A stretch of DNA of 64,000 nt from Salinimicrobium sediminilitoris (GCF_020866905.1 NZ_JAIVCC010000005.1:670088-734087); one strand, 5' to 3'. Positions 33,801 to 43,137 are shown, numbered from the stretch's first letter. The notes: generated by a model from the sequence alone, not told the origin. Program-made: numbers and translations.

Positions 33801-33899
33801 TTAAGTGAGGATGATAGGATGTATCACGCCCTGGAATACATTGGTACAAAACCAAACGTAATGTATCAGACTAAAGTCCGCAATACATCTGAAGCATAA
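30819..33899 (+). CDS. actB: alternative complex III iron-sulfur/molybdopterin-like subunit
   Basis: A 1026-residue periplasm-facing subunit. It has a Tat-type motif set back from the N terminus (TSRRDFLKYVG, about residues 51-61) followed by a lipobox-like SLAAC, a large molybdopterin-oxidoreductase-like region without obvious cofactor residues, and a C-terminal ferredoxin-like domain with Cys clusters CTGCGACVIAC, CQHCNHAPCETVC, CANNC and CSFC for four Fe-S clusters. The odd Tat position is typical of this family. 23 bp after actA. Confidence 0.94.
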   Translation: MSSNKKYWKSVEELNETSSIVETHSQKEFVEEIPTDEFLGNKETLETSTTSRRDFLKYVGFSTAAASLAACEGPVMKSIPYVVQPERIVPGVANYYATTMADGFDFSSVLVKTREGRPIKIEQNTMGTTGANARVHASVLSLYDNKRLQRPLANGEVTSWEQFDREVKEKLNNVDGEIVLLTQTFASPSTAKLINEFSEKFGNVRHVVYDTVSEDHMLDAFENRYGRRALPSYEFSTAEVIVSIGADFLGDWAGGGHDAGYAKGRIPENGKMSRHVQFESNFSLTGANADRRITLTLSQQKAAIAALHGYVTGGASTSNLPAHIDDALIKAARQLREAGSKAVVVTGIPDVEAQSLALSINEALGSTVMNTATPRMLRQGSTAAVRQLVADMQAGQVGAILIVGVNPVYSLPFADEFVEGLAKVDLKVTFSMKNDETALLSNYVAATPHYLESWGDVEFTTQKFGLMQPTIRPLFDTSQFQDVLLRWTDKNISYADYLKQTWEGSMGSSSWVDALHDGVFEGTSPVSAQVGADQVTSASTSFDESAAVRNLSAAQGEGLELELYTSVAMGAGNQANNPWLQELPDPITRASWDNYLKISRADAEALGLENEHVSNGALNGNYVNLKVGDTVLERVPVFIQPGQARGVVSLALGYGKREGIQREMQVGVNAYPLYKDFRAHQNVIIEKAAGVHEFACLQLHTTLMGRNDIIKETTLEIFNTKDVHVWNEMPQVSLNHVETPVTSPDVDLWDGFDRSVGHHFKMSIDLNACTGCGACVIACHAENNVPVVGKEEVRKYRDMHWLRIDRYYSSEETFEQDVEKKENMSGLGDSLSQFGEMEVASDNPQVVFQPMLCQHCNHAPCETVCPVAATMHGRQGQNQMIYNRCVGTRYCANNCPYKVRRFNWFLYNKNEEFDYNMNNDLGRMVLNPDVTVRSRGVMEKCSFCIQRTQKTILDAKREGRAIEDGEFQTACSAACDKGAIVFGDVNDEASKIAALSEDDRMYHALEYIGTKPNVMYQTKVRNTSEA

Positions 33900-33933
33900 A
33901 TTAAACAGTTAAAGAATTAATTATAAAAAGCAT

Positions 33934-35721
33934 ATGTCTCATTACGAAGCACCTATTCGAAAGCCTTTAGTACTCGGCGATAAGACCTATCATGATGTTA
34001 CGGTAGATGTTGCTGCTCCTGTTGAAGGACGGGCCAACAAATCATGGTGGATAGTTTTCTCTATTGCACTTGTGGCTTTTCTATGGGGATTGGGTTGTAT
34101 TATTTATACAGTTTCTACAGGAATTGGTACCTGGGGATTAAACAGGACCGTTGGTTGGGCCTGGGACATCACCAACTTTGTTTGGTGGGTAGGTATTGGT
34201 CACGCCGGTACACTTATTTCGGCGGTACTATTACTCTTCCGTCAAAAATGGAGAATGGCTATTAACCGTTCGGCAGAAGCCATGACGATTTTCTCGGTCG
34301 TGCAGGCGGGATTATTCCCAATCATTCACATGGGACGTCCATGGCTTGCTTATTGGGTACTTCCAATTCCTAACCAGTTCGGTTCCCTTTGGGTAAACTT
34401 TAATTCACCACTGCTTTGGGACGTATTTGCGATCTCTACTTATTTGTCGGTTTCTTTGGTATTCTGGTGGACAGGTTTATTACCAGATTTCGCGATGATA
34501 AGAGACCGTGCAGTAAAGCCTTTTCAGAAACACATTTACGGAATCCTGAGTTTCGGGTGGAGTGGCCGTGCAAAGGACTGGCAACGATTTGAAGAAGTGT
34601 CCCTTGTTTTGGCAGGTTTGGCTACGCCTCTTGTACTTTCTGTACACACTATTGTATCCTTTGACTTTGCTACTTCTGTTATTCCTGGGTGGCATACAAC
34701 GATCTTTCCTCCCTACTTCGTGGCTGGAGCGATCTTCTCGGGATTTGCGATGGTAAACACTCTTCTTATTATCATGAGAAAGGTGTCTAATCTTGAAGAC
34801 TATATTACTATCCAGCATATCGAACTAATGAACATCGTGATCATGATCACTGGTTCTATAGTTGGGGTTGCCTATATTACAGAATTATTCATGGCCTGGT
34901 ACTCGGGAGTTGAATACGAACAGTACGCTTTCCTTAACAGGGCCACAGGGCCTTACTGGTGGGCTTACTGGTCTATGATGGCCTGTAATGTGTTCTCACC
35001 ACAGTTCATGTGGTTCAAGAAACTTCGTACCAGCATCATGTTCTCTTTCTTTATTTCTATTGTTGTAAACGTAGGGATGTGGTTCGAGCGATTCGTAATT
35101 ATTGTGACTTCCCTGCACAGGGATTACCTGCCTTCGTCCTGGACGATGTTCTCTCCAACTTTTGTGGATATAGGAATATTTATTGGAACGATTGGATTCT
35201 TCTTTGTGTTGTTCCTGCTTTATGCCCGTAGCTTTCCTGTTATTGCACAGGCCGAGGTGAAGACAATTCTAAAAGCATCTGGAGACAGATATAAAAAGTT
35301 GCGTGCAGAGCATGGAGATCATGCAGATCACACGAATACTATTGTTAGAGAACCGGTTTCAAATGTTGAAGGTGGCTGGATAAAGAGAGGGGATCATACT
35401 TCTAAGAAGGAGCATGAGCCGACTACTCATACCGAAAGTTTGACAACGTCTGAATTAGACCGTGATAAAATTGATGAAATGCTGCACAGGATTGGAGTTT
35501 TTGATCCTGCGACACACTCTGAAGATGATCTTCAAAAACTAAATGGTGTAGGTCCTTTAATGGAACAGAAATTACACCAGACTGGAATTTATACCTATGA
35601 GCAGGTAAGCAACCTTACCTTTGAAGACTATACATTACTGGATAGGGTAATAGAAAACTTCCCTACTGCCGATAATCGCGGTGACTGGAACGACCAGGCA
35701 AACCAACTAAAAAGTAAATAA
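33934..35721 (+). CDS. actC: alternative complex III NrfD-like membrane subunit
   Basis: A 595-residue integral membrane protein of the NrfD/PsrC type with about ten spans, part of the quinol-binding membrane core. Motifs such as WWVGIGHAGTLISAVLLLF and HTIVSFDFA are visible. After the last span (about residue 430) it has a long soluble tail; residues about 524-570 (LQKLNGVGPLMEQKLHQTGI) look like a helix-hairpin-helix domain, unusual for a respiratory subunit. It is followed by actD 2 bp after its stop. Confidence 0.93.
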   Translation: MSHYEAPIRKPLVLGDKTYHDVTVDVAAPVEGRANKSWWIVFSIALVAFLWGLGCIIYTVSTGIGTWGLNRTVGWAWDITNFVWWVGIGHAGTLISAVLLLFRQKWRMAINRSAEAMTIFSVVQAGLFPIIHMGRPWLAYWVLPIPNQFGSLWVNFNSPLLWDVFAISTYLSVSLVFWWTGLLPDFAMIRDRAVKPFQKHIYGILSFGWSGRAKDWQRFEEVSLVLAGLATPLVLSVHTIVSFDFATSVIPGWHTTIFPPYFVAGAIFSGFAMVNTLLIIMRKVSNLEDYITIQHIELMNIVIMITGSIVGVAYITELFMAWYSGVEYEQYAFLNRATGPYWWAYWSMMACNVFSPQFMWFKKLRTSIMFSFFISIVVNVGMWFERFVIIVTSLHRDYLPSSWTMFSPTFVDIGIFIGTIGFFFVLFLLYARSFPVIAQAEVKTILKASGDRYKKLRAEHGDHADHTNTIVREPVSNVEGGWIKRGDHTSKKEHEPTTHTESLTTSELDRDKIDEMLHRIGVFDPATHSEDDLQKLNGVGPLMEQKLHQTGIYTYEQVSNLTFEDYTLLDRVIENFPTADNRGDWNDQANQLKSK

Positions 35722-35723
35722 GA

Positions 35724-36251
35724 ATGGCATCTAAAGTTATACACGCTCTTTATACAGATGACGACTTGCTTTTACAGGCTGTAAGGCAAGTTAAGGAGGC
35801 CCGCTATAGCATTGGGCAAATCTATACTCCTTTCCCGGTCCACGGGCTGGACAAGGCTATGGGGCTCGCACCAACAAGGCTTGCAATAACCTCATTTATT
35901 TATGGGATTATAGGTTTGTTGGTAGCAGTAGCTATGATGAATTTTATTATGATCGAAGACTGGCCAATGGATATTGGAGGAAAACCAAGTTTTAGCTTTA
36001 TCCAGAATATGCCTGCTTTCGTTCCTATTATGTTTGAGCTTACGGTATTTTTTGCTGCCCACCTTATGGTTTTTACTTTCTTCATGAGAAGTAAATTATG
36101 GCCGTTCAAAAAAGCTGAGAACCCTGACGTTAGAACCACAGATGATCATTTCCTAATGGAAGTAGTGGTGGGGAATCATAATATGGAGGAGCTTACCGAC
36201 TTTTTGTTCAATACCGGTGCTTCTGAAATTAAATTAATAGATAACAAATAA
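35724..36251 (+). CDS. actD: alternative complex III subunit ActD (DUF3341)
   Basis: A 175-residue protein with a soluble N-terminal part (YTDDDLLLQAVRQVKEARYSIGQIYTPFPVHGLD) and two membrane spans (about 54-75 and 92-115). The PFPVHGLDKAMG motif is typical of DUF3341/ActD proteins. Start ATG 35724 just after actC, so translationally coupled. Confidence 0.93.
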   Translation: MASKVIHALYTDDDLLLQAVRQVKEARYSIGQIYTPFPVHGLDKAMGLAPTRLAITSFIYGIIGLLVAVAMMNFIMIEDWPMDIGGKPSFSFIQNMPAFVPIMFELTVFFAAHLMVFTFFMRSKLWPFKKAENPDVRTTDDHFLMEVVVGNHNMEELTDFLFNTGASEIKLIDNK

Positions 36252-36256
36252 ACCCG

Positions 36257-36952
36257 ATGAAAAGTTTATTTAGAAAAACCATATTTTTCATTTTAGCACT
36301 TAGTGCAGTTTCCTGTGTGGAAAACTCTAAGCCAAATTACCAGTATATGCCAAATATGTACGAGACGGTAAGCTATGAACCTTATGGAGCATACGAAGTT
36401 TTTGTTAATGAGCAGGAGGCTAAGTTGCCGGTGGAGGGAACAGTTTCCAGAGGATGGAAACCTTATGAGTATGAGAATTCCCCCGATGGATTTGCGACTG
36501 CCAAGGCAGAGTTGCAAAACCCTCTTCCTTATACCGAAGACAATCTTGCTGAAGGAAAAGCACTTTATACAATTTATTGTGCAGTTTGTCATGGGGACAA
36601 AGGAGATGGTAAGGGAATCCTGGTGGAGCGTGAAAAGTTCCTTGGAATTCCAAGTTATTCAGATGCGGGAAGGGCGATTACAGAAGGGAGTGTTTATCAC
36701 GTAATGTACTATGGTCTTAACGCAATGGGTTCTTATGCTTCGCAAACTTCAATCGATGAGCGTTGGAAAATTGATCACTATGTAATGTATTTGAAAGGCC
36801 AGCTTGAAGGGGCTCCAGAGAGGGAATTTGAGGCGGAAGGAACAGAAACTGAGGATATAAATGAGAAAGAGGAAAACCTTATGCCACCCGTAAATGCCGA
36901 ACAGACTATGGAGGTGAAGCAAAGTGAACCTGAAGGCGAACCAATCGAATAA
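36257..36952 (+). CDS. actE: alternative complex III monoheme cytochrome c lipoprotein
   Basis: A 231-residue lipoprotein: a signal peptide ending in the lipobox SAVSC, PNYQYMPNMYE after it as in ActE proteins, and one heme motif YCAVCHGDKGDG near residue 115. The C-terminal 45 residues are acidic and probably disordered. 5 bp after actD. Confidence 0.92.
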   Translation: MKSLFRKTIFFILALSAVSCVENSKPNYQYMPNMYETVSYEPYGAYEVFVNEQEAKLPVEGTVSRGWKPYEYENSPDGFATAKAELQNPLPYTEDNLAEGKALYTIYCAVCHGDKGDGKGILVEREKFLGIPSYSDAGRAITEGSVYHVMYYGLNAMGSYASQTSIDERWKIDHYVMYLKGQLEGAPEREFEAEGTETEDINEKEENLMPPVNAEQTMEVKQSEPEGEPIE

Positions 36953-36987
36953 AATCAAGAATAACAGCACATTAGATATTATACAAT

Positions 36988-38379
36988 ATGTACACGCTAT
37001 CCAGTAAATTAAAATTATTTTCTATCATCCTCATGGTAGTAGGTCTGTTAGGTTTGATCTACGGATTCATTGCCGTGCCTGCAAATATTGAAGAGGTTAA
37101 AGAGCTAATAGCACATGATGATCACGGGGAAGTGGTGGAAATGCCTTTACCCGGTCAAACCGAGGATGAATTGGAAGATGATGCCGAAGGTTTTGATTTT
37201 GTTCCTTCGGAACATGAAGTAATTACCGAGCGTACAGATGAGAAGGTTCACAAAATGGCTGAAGATGCCCAATTGGTGCACCTCGAACATGTTTTTCATC
37301 AATTACAGAATAAACCATGGGCAGCTGTATATGTTGCAGCTTTCTTTTTCTTTATGATTTCACTGGGAGTGCTTGCTTTTTATGCAGTACAGTTTGCTGC
37401 GCAGGCAGGATGGTCCCCTGTTCTTTTCAGAGTAATGGAAGGTATTACGGCTTACTTGCTCCCCGGTGGTATTATTATGTTCGTGCTGTTGGCACTTTCT
37501 GGTTTCCACCTCAACCATCTGTTTGTGTGGATGGATCCCGAAGTAGTGGCTCATGATGAAATCATTCAAAATAAACAGTCTTATCTCAATGTGCCGTTTT
37601 TCCTTATAAGAGCAGCTATCTATATTGCGGGTTGGGCATTATTCAGATATTACCTGACGAGAAACTCAAGACGCCAGGATAATGCAACAGATATTAACTG
37701 GTATAAAAAGAATTTCAAGTTGTCTGCAGGATTCCTTGTATTCTTTATCGTAACCGAATCTATGATGTCATGGGACTGGATCATGAGTTTGGATCCACAC
37801 TGGTTTAGTACCCTTTTTGGATGGTATGTATTCTCCAGTATGTTTGTTTCTGGTATTACCGTGATTGCGTTGGTGACTATTTATCTCAAATCACGTAACT
37901 ATTTACCATTTGTAAATGATAGTCATATACATGATCTTGCCAAGTTCATGTTTGGGATCAGTATTTTCTGGACTTACCTTTGGTTCTCACAGTTTATGCT
38001 TATCTGGTACTCGAACATTCCTGAAGAAGTAACCTATTTTGTAGCCCGTATAGAAGATTATGGGTTGGTATTCTTTGGAATGGTTGCACTTAATTTTATC
38101 TTTCCGCTTTTATTATTAATGAATAGCGACTTTAAAAGGGTGAACTGGTTTGTGGTAATGACAGGAATAATCATTCTATTAGGTCATTATCTTGATGTTT
38201 ATGTGATGGTAATGCCTGCAACTGTTGGGGAATCATGGTTTATTGGTATCCCGGAATTGAGTGCCCTGGCATTTTTCGGAGGATTATTTATTTTTATAAT
38301 ATTCAACTCCCTAACCAAAGCCCCACTACATGCAAAGGGTAATCCTTTCATGAAGGAGAGTGAACATTATCATTATTAA
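36988..38379 (+). CDS. actF: alternative complex III membrane subunit ActF
   Basis: A 463-residue integral membrane protein with about ten spans, the second NrfD-like core subunit of the complex. An N-terminal span is followed by an acidic insert (residues 45-85), then the membrane domain with MSWDWIMSLDPHWFSTLFGWY, a conserved segment of this family. It is the last act gene; coxB starts 26 bp later. Confidence 0.92.
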   Translation: MYTLSSKLKLFSIILMVVGLLGLIYGFIAVPANIEEVKELIAHDDHGEVVEMPLPGQTEDELEDDAEGFDFVPSEHEVITERTDEKVHKMAEDAQLVHLEHVFHQLQNKPWAAVYVAAFFFFMISLGVLAFYAVQFAAQAGWSPVLFRVMEGITAYLLPGGIIMFVLLALSGFHLNHLFVWMDPEVVAHDEIIQNKQSYLNVPFFLIRAAIYIAGWALFRYYLTRNSRRQDNATDINWYKKNFKLSAGFLVFFIVTESMMSWDWIMSLDPHWFSTLFGWYVFSSMFVSGITVIALVTIYLKSRNYLPFVNDSHIHDLAKFMFGISIFWTYLWFSQFMLIWYSNIPEEVTYFVARIEDYGLVFFGMVALNFIFPLLLLMNSDFKRVNWFVVMTGIIILLGHYLDVYVMVMPATVGESWFIGIPELSALAFFGGLFIFIIFNSLTKAPLHAKGNPFMKESEHYHY

Positions 38380-38405
38380 AAGATTTTTTAAAGAGAAATT
38401 ATAAA

Positions 38406-39533
38406 ATGACAGTATTTTTAATCATAATAGTAGTAGCATTATTTGCGATAACTATTTGGCAGCTTACCAGGATCTTCCAATTATCAAGGAGTTCAGACTC
38501 CGTTGATTCTTCAGAGATCGCCAATGACAAGGATAACAAGACGCAGGGTAATTTAATGCTTGCTTTTGGAATCGCGTTTTATATTTTCATGCTTTACAAC
38601 TTCTGGAATTTTGGGAACAGGGCTTTACCTGCCGCTTCTTCAGAACATGGTGCAGAGTATGATAATTTGCTTTTGATCACAATGGCTGTGATCATGTTTG
38701 TACAGGTTATAACTCAGGGATTGCTTCACTACTTTGCCTTTAAATACAAGGGTAAAAAAGGACAGAAGGCTCTATTCTTTGCAGATAACGATAAACTTGA
38801 ATTCGTATGGACGGTTATTCCAGTTATCGTACTTGCAGGATTGATTATTTACGGGTTGTTTACCTGGAGTGATATTATGGACATTGATGAGGAAGAAGAC
38901 CCTATTGTTATTGAGCTTTATGCCAAGCAATTCAGCTGGCAGGCACGCTATGCAGGAAAAGACAATGTTCTTGGAAAGGCTAATGTTCGTTTTATTGAAG
39001 GAGCAAATACCATGGGTGTTGACGAAAGTGATCCATATGCCATGGATGACGTTATCACTGCAGAGATCCACCTTCCTGTGAACAGACCAGTACTTTTCAA
39101 GATGAGATCACAGGATGTACTTCACTCTGCCTACTTCCCGCATTTTAGAGCACAAATGAATGTGGTGCCTGGAATGATCACTCAGTTTTCCTTTACACCT
39201 ACTGTCACGACAGATGCGATAAATGAGACCGAATATATGAGGGATAAAGTTGCGTACATTAATGAAATTAGAAGAGAGAAAAGTGAAGAACTCGCTGCAT
39301 TGGGTGAAGAGCCTTTGGCAGAATATGAAAACTTCGAATATTACCTGTTATGTAATAAAATTTGTGGGGTAGCACACTACAACATGCAAATGAAAGTAGT
39401 TGTGGAAAGTGAAGAGGAGTTCAACGCCTGGATGGCAGAACAAAATGAGTATTCCGAAACTCTGGAATCTGCAACTGCAGCCAAAGAGGTTAAGAAGACC
39501 AATGGAGATGAAATAGCACAGGTAGAAAATTAA
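38406..39533 (+). CDS. coxB: cytochrome c oxidase subunit II
   Basis: A 375-residue inner-membrane protein with the CuA electron-entry site. Two or three N-terminal spans are followed by a periplasmic cupredoxin domain; CuA ligands are in DVLHSAYFPHFRAQ and CNKICGVAHYNM (Cys-x3-Cys-x3-His-x2-Met). Residues 280-300 form a charged insert. The C terminus is acidic/lysine-rich. It lies directly behind the alternative complex III genes, so the two complexes are probably made together and may associate. Confidence 0.95.
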   Translation: MTVFLIIIVVALFAITIWQLTRIFQLSRSSDSVDSSEIANDKDNKTQGNLMLAFGIAFYIFMLYNFWNFGNRALPAASSEHGAEYDNLLLITMAVIMFVQVITQGLLHYFAFKYKGKKGQKALFFADNDKLEFVWTVIPVIVLAGLIIYGLFTWSDIMDIDEEEDPIVIELYAKQFSWQARYAGKDNVLGKANVRFIEGANTMGVDESDPYAMDDVITAEIHLPVNRPVLFKMRSQDVLHSAYFPHFRAQMNVVPGMITQFSFTPTVTTDAINETEYMRDKVAYINEIRREKSEELAALGEEPLAEYENFEYYLLCNKICGVAHYNMQMKVVVESEEEFNAWMAEQNEYSETLESATAAKEVKKTNGDEIAQVEN

Positions 39534-39554
39534 TTAAGCTAAGAATAAAGAAAT

Positions 39555-41372
39555 ATGTCAGCAGTAGGACACGTACCGGTTAATGAACACGCTCATGATG
39601 ATCACCATGATGAGGGTAATTTCTTTACGAAATATATATTCAGCATGGATCATAAGGTTATTGCTAAGCAATACCTTTTTACGGCGCTTTTCATGGGGAT
39701 CATTGGGATCGCCATGTCTATTTTCTTCCGTATGCAGCTCGCATGGCCATCAGAATCATTTAAGATCTTTGAGATCTTCCTTGGAAAATGGGCTCCGGGA
39801 GGAGTAATGAGCCAGGAAGTTTATTTAGCACTTGTAACAATTCACGGTACCATCATGGTTTTCTTTGTGCTTACACAGGGACTGAGTGGTACCTTTAGTA
39901 ACCTTCTTATTCCGCTTCAAATTGGTGCACGGGATATGGCTTCAGGATTTATGAACATGCTTTCTTACTGGCTGTTCTTCATCTCCTGTGTGATCATGCT
40001 TGGTTCCCTTTTTGTTGAGTCAGGACCTGCTTCTGCCGGTTGGACTATCTATCCGCCACTTAGTGCCTTGCCACAGGCTATTGGTGGATCTGGATTGGGA
40101 ATGACGCTTTGGCTTGTTTCTATGGCCATTTTCATTGCTTCCTCTTTACTTGGTTCCCTTAACTATATTGTTACAGTGATCAACCTAAGAACAACAGGAT
40201 TGTCCATGACACGTTTGCCTTTGACAATCTGGGCACTTTTTGTTACCGCTATTATTGGTGTTGTTTCTTTCCCTGTTCTTTTATCGGCAGCTTTAATGCT
40301 GATTATGGATAGAAGCTTCGGAACTTCATTCTTCCTGAGTGATATTTACATTGGAGGAGAAGTGCTGCACTATCAGGGAGGTTCTCCAATTCTTTTTGAG
40401 CACCTTTTCTGGTTCCTTGGTCACCCGGAAGTATATATTGTAATCCTTCCTGCCATGGGTATCGCTTCAGAGATCCTGGCAACCAACGCGAGAAAACCTA
40501 TTTTTGGATACCGTGCGATGATCGCATCGATCCTTGGTATTGCCTTCCTTTCTACGATCGTTTGGGGACACCACATGTTCGTATCCGGTATGAACCCGTT
40601 CCTTGGTTCGGTATTTACCTTTACAACCCTCTTGATCGCGATTCCTTCCGCAGTAAAAGCATTTAACTGGATCACGACCATCTGGAAGGGTAACCTGCAA
40701 ATGAACCCATCCATGCTGTTCTCCATTGGGTTTGTCTCAACTTTCATTACCGGAGGTTTGACAGGTCTTGTTCTTGGGGACAGTACACTGGATATTAACG
40801 TACACGATACCTACTTCGTTGTTGCTCACTTCCACCTTGTAATGGGTATTTCTGCTCTTTACGGAATGTTCGCAGGAATCTACCACTGGTTCCCTAAGAT
40901 GTTTGGACGTATGATGAACAAGAACCTGGGATATATCCACTTCTGGATTACAATTATAGGTGCCTACGGAGTATTCTTCCCGATGCATTTTGTTGGAATG
41001 GCCGGTCTTCCCCGTAGATATTATGACAACACTGCTTTTCCTTACTTTGACGATCTTTTGGAGATCAATGTATTGATCACCGTTTTTGCTATAATAACTG
41101 CGCTGGTGCAGTTGGTATTCCTTTACAATTTTATCCATTCAATGGTTGCAGGGAAAAAAGCGACAGCAAACCCATGGAATTCGAACTCCCTTGAATGGAC
41201 TACTCCGGTAGAACCTATTCATGGAAACTGGCCGGGACCAATCCCTCACGTTTACCGTTGGCCTTATGACTACAGTAAAACGAATGAGAACGGAGAGTAC
41301 GTGATCGCAGGCCAGGATTTTGCGCCACAGAACGTTCCGCTACAAAAGGGCGAAGAAGAGCTAAATCATTAA
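39555..41372 (+). CDS. coxA: cytochrome c oxidase subunit I
   Basis: A 605-residue heme-copper oxidase catalytic subunit with 12 or more spans. Seen: HGTIMVFFVLTQGLSG (heme a ligand region), FLGHPEVYIVILPAMG (CuB His and cross-linked Tyr), WGHHMFVSGMNP (CuB His pair), DTYFVVAHFHLVMG (heme ligands). It pumps protons while reducing oxygen. No subunit III gene follows, so that subunit must lie elsewhere. A terminator comes 24 bp later. Confidence 0.96.
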   Translation: MSAVGHVPVNEHAHDDHHDEGNFFTKYIFSMDHKVIAKQYLFTALFMGIIGIAMSIFFRMQLAWPSESFKIFEIFLGKWAPGGVMSQEVYLALVTIHGTIMVFFVLTQGLSGTFSNLLIPLQIGARDMASGFMNMLSYWLFFISCVIMLGSLFVESGPASAGWTIYPPLSALPQAIGGSGLGMTLWLVSMAIFIASSLLGSLNYIVTVINLRTTGLSMTRLPLTIWALFVTAIIGVVSFPVLLSAALMLIMDRSFGTSFFLSDIYIGGEVLHYQGGSPILFEHLFWFLGHPEVYIVILPAMGIASEILATNARKPIFGYRAMIASILGIAFLSTIVWGHHMFVSGMNPFLGSVFTFTTLLIAIPSAVKAFNWITTIWKGNLQMNPSMLFSIGFVSTFITGGLTGLVLGDSTLDINVHDTYFVVAHFHLVMGISALYGMFAGIYHWFPKMFGRMMNKNLGYIHFWITIIGAYGVFFPMHFVGMAGLPRRYYDNTAFPYFDDLLEINVLITVFAIITALVQLVFLYNFIHSMVAGKKATANPWNSNSLEWTTPVEPIHGNWPGPIPHVYRWPYDYSKTNENGEYVIAGQDFAPQNVPLQKGEEELNH

Positions 41373-41395
41373 AGCTTTTGAACACAATAGTATAA

Positions 41396-41430
41396 AGCCT
41401 TTTCATCCACATGAAAAGGCTTTTTCTTTT
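41396..41430 (+). terminator. terminator after coxA
   Basis: AGCCTTTTCAT / ATGAAAAGGCT stem followed by TTTTTCTTTT. Its 3' end touches the -7 element of ruvB. Confidence 0.8.
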
Positions 41431-41437
41431 ATCTTTG
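41430..41437 (+). promoter_or_regulatory. -7 element of ruvB
   Basis: TATCTTTG, a full match to TAnnTTTG, 19 bases before the ruvB ATG. The -33 region would lie in the terminator stem of coxA. Confidence 0.55.
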
Positions 41438-41456
41438 TTTCTTTAATTTCCTTAAT

Positions 41457-42479
41457 ATGAACGAAAACCTTGATCCCACCGGGGAAAATTTTTCCTCGGA
41501 AGAACTTGACATCGAAAGAGCTTTACGGCCTCTCGAATTTTATGATTTTGCAGGCCAGGATCAGGTATTGGATAATCTGAAGGTTTTTGTTGAGGCCGCC
41601 AATCAGCGCGGGGAGGCTCTTGATCATACCCTGTTTCACGGTCCTCCGGGACTTGGTAAGACCACTTTGGCCCATATCCTGGCTAATGAACTTGGGGTGG
41701 GAATTAAGGTGACCTCAGGGCCTGTTTTGGATAAACCTGGCGATCTTGCCGGTCTGCTTACTAACCTCGACGAAAGGGATGTATTGTTTATTGACGAGAT
41801 CCACCGCCTTAGTGCCGTAGTAGAAGAGTATCTCTATTCGGCCATGGAGGATTATAAGATCGATATTATGATCGAGACAGGACCCAATGCCCGTTCGGTC
41901 CAGATAAATCTGAATCCTTTTACTCTCATAGGAGCAACCACCCGCAGCGGATTACTCACCGCACCTATGCGTGCCCGTTTTGGAATTTCCAGCCGACTCC
42001 AATATTATACTACCGAACTACTTTCAGATATTGTACAACGTAGTGCGCAAATCCTAAAAGTGCCAATCAACATGGAGGCAGCTATTGAGATCGCAGGACG
42101 TAGCCGCGGGACACCGCGTATTGCAAATGCCCTTTTACGAAGGGTAAGGGATTTTGCACAGATTAAAGGCAATGGGAAAATAGACATTGAGATCGCGAAG
42201 TATAGTTTGAAAGCTCTTAATGTTGATGCTCATGGTTTGGATGAGATGGATAATAAGATCCTTACTACGATCATTGATAAATTTAAAGGCGGCCCGGTAG
42301 GTATTACCACTCTGGCCACTGCTGTAAGCGAAAGTGCAGAGACCATTGAAGAAGTCTATGAACCTTTCCTTATCCAGCAGGGTTTTATACAAAGAACACC
42401 ACGGGGGCGCGAAGTTACAGAAGCAGCCTACAAGCATCTTGGGCGTACCAAAGGCGGTATCCAGAGTGGATTGTTTTAA
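41457..42479 (+). CDS. ruvB: Holliday junction branch migration ATPase RuvB
   Basis: A 340-residue AAA+ motor that works as a hexamer with RuvA. Walker [11 protein letters not shown], Walker [10 protein letters not shown], sensor GATTRSGLL and the C-terminal winged helix ([20 protein letters not shown]) are all present. Full length. ruvA is encoded separately, 8.4 kb downstream at 50909. Followed by a REP palindrome. Confidence 0.96.
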   Translation: MNENLDPTGENFSSEELDIERALRPLEFYDFAGQDQVLDNLKVFVEAANQRGEALDHTLFHGPPGLGKTTLAHILANELGVGIKVTSGPVLDKPGDLAGLLTNLDERDVLFIDEIHRLSAVVEEYLYSAMEDYKIDIMIETGPNARSVQINLNPFTLIGATTRSGLLTAPMRARFGISSRLQYYTTELLSDIVQRSAQILKVPINMEAAIEIAGRSRGTPRIANALLRRVRDFAQIKGNGKIDIEIAKYSLKALNVDAHGLDEMDNKILTTIIDKFKGGPVGITTLATAVSESAETIEEVYEPFLIQQGFIQRTPRGREVTEAAYKHLGRTKGGIQSGLF

Positions 42480-42483
42480 CAAC

Positions 42484-42516
42484 AAACCTACCAGGTCTAT
42501 AAGACCTGTTAGGTTT
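42484..42516. repeat. left REP palindrome of the RAYT element
   Basis: Arms AAACCTACCAGGTCT and AGACCTGTTAGGTTT, 15 bp with one mismatch, around ATA. It is an inverted copy of the palindrome at 43105-43137. Confidence 0.8.
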
Positions 42517-42528
42517 TGATATGTACCT

Positions 42529-43112
42529 ATGAAGCAGGATGTTTTAGAACCCGGGGCAACCTACCATGTTTTCAATCGGGGAAATAATAAAGAGGACATT
42601 TTTAAGGAGGAAGAAAACTATTTTTATTTTTTAAAATTAATCCGGATTCATTTATTGCCTGTTTGTGATATCTATGCTTATAGTTTATTTGGAAACCATT
42701 TTCACTTACTTCTAAAGATCAAGGAAAGGGAGGAATTATCTTCTATCCACCAGGATAAGACTCATCTTCCATTCTCTAACTTCTTTAATGCGTATACAAA
42801 AGGAATAAATAAAAAGTACAACAGGACCGGCAGCCTCTTTCAGGAACATTTCAAAAGATCAAGGTGAGGGATGAGAAGTATCTTGTTCAATTAATTGCCT
42901 ATATTCATCTGAATCCTGTAAAACATGGTTTTGTTGAAGATCACAGAAATTATAGATTTTCTTCTTTTCAGACATATGTCCATACCAAACCGACCAAAAT
43001 AGAAACCAATTATATATTTTCTCTTATTGACACTGAAACTTTTCAGCAATGGCATAATGAAAGAAGATTAAACACGAAATACTTAAGTGATTTCCTACAG
43101 GACCAGACCTAA
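42529..43112 (+). pseudogene. REP-associated tyrosine transposase, frameshifted
   Basis: A Y1/RAYT transposase split into two frames. The first part (from ATG 42529) contains YHVFNRGNNKEDIF and the HUH motif in SLFGNHFHLLLKI (HFHLL), and stops at 42867. Homology continues in the next frame from about 42855: KIKVRDEKYLVQLIAYIHLNPVKHGFV, with the YIHLNPV region that carries the catalytic Tyr. A one-base change in the AAAA run at 42853-42856 explains it. The product would be about 194 residues. Its TAA stop is formed by the right REP. It is either inactive or made by a -1 shift; I favour inactive. Confidence 0.85.
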
Positions 43113-43137
43113 CAGGTCATAAAGACCTGGTAGGTCT
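43105..43137. repeat. right REP palindrome of the RAYT element
   Basis: Arms AGACCTAACAGGTC and GACCTGGTAGGTCT around ATAAA. It is the mirror of the left palindrome, so the transposase sits between inverted REPs. Confidence 0.8.

Noticed and set aside
42853-42867. Programmed -1 frameshifting in the RAYT gene
   Set aside because: The run is only AAAA and does not fit the usual slippery heptamer, and I see no stimulatory hairpin right after it. A plain frameshift mutation is simpler.
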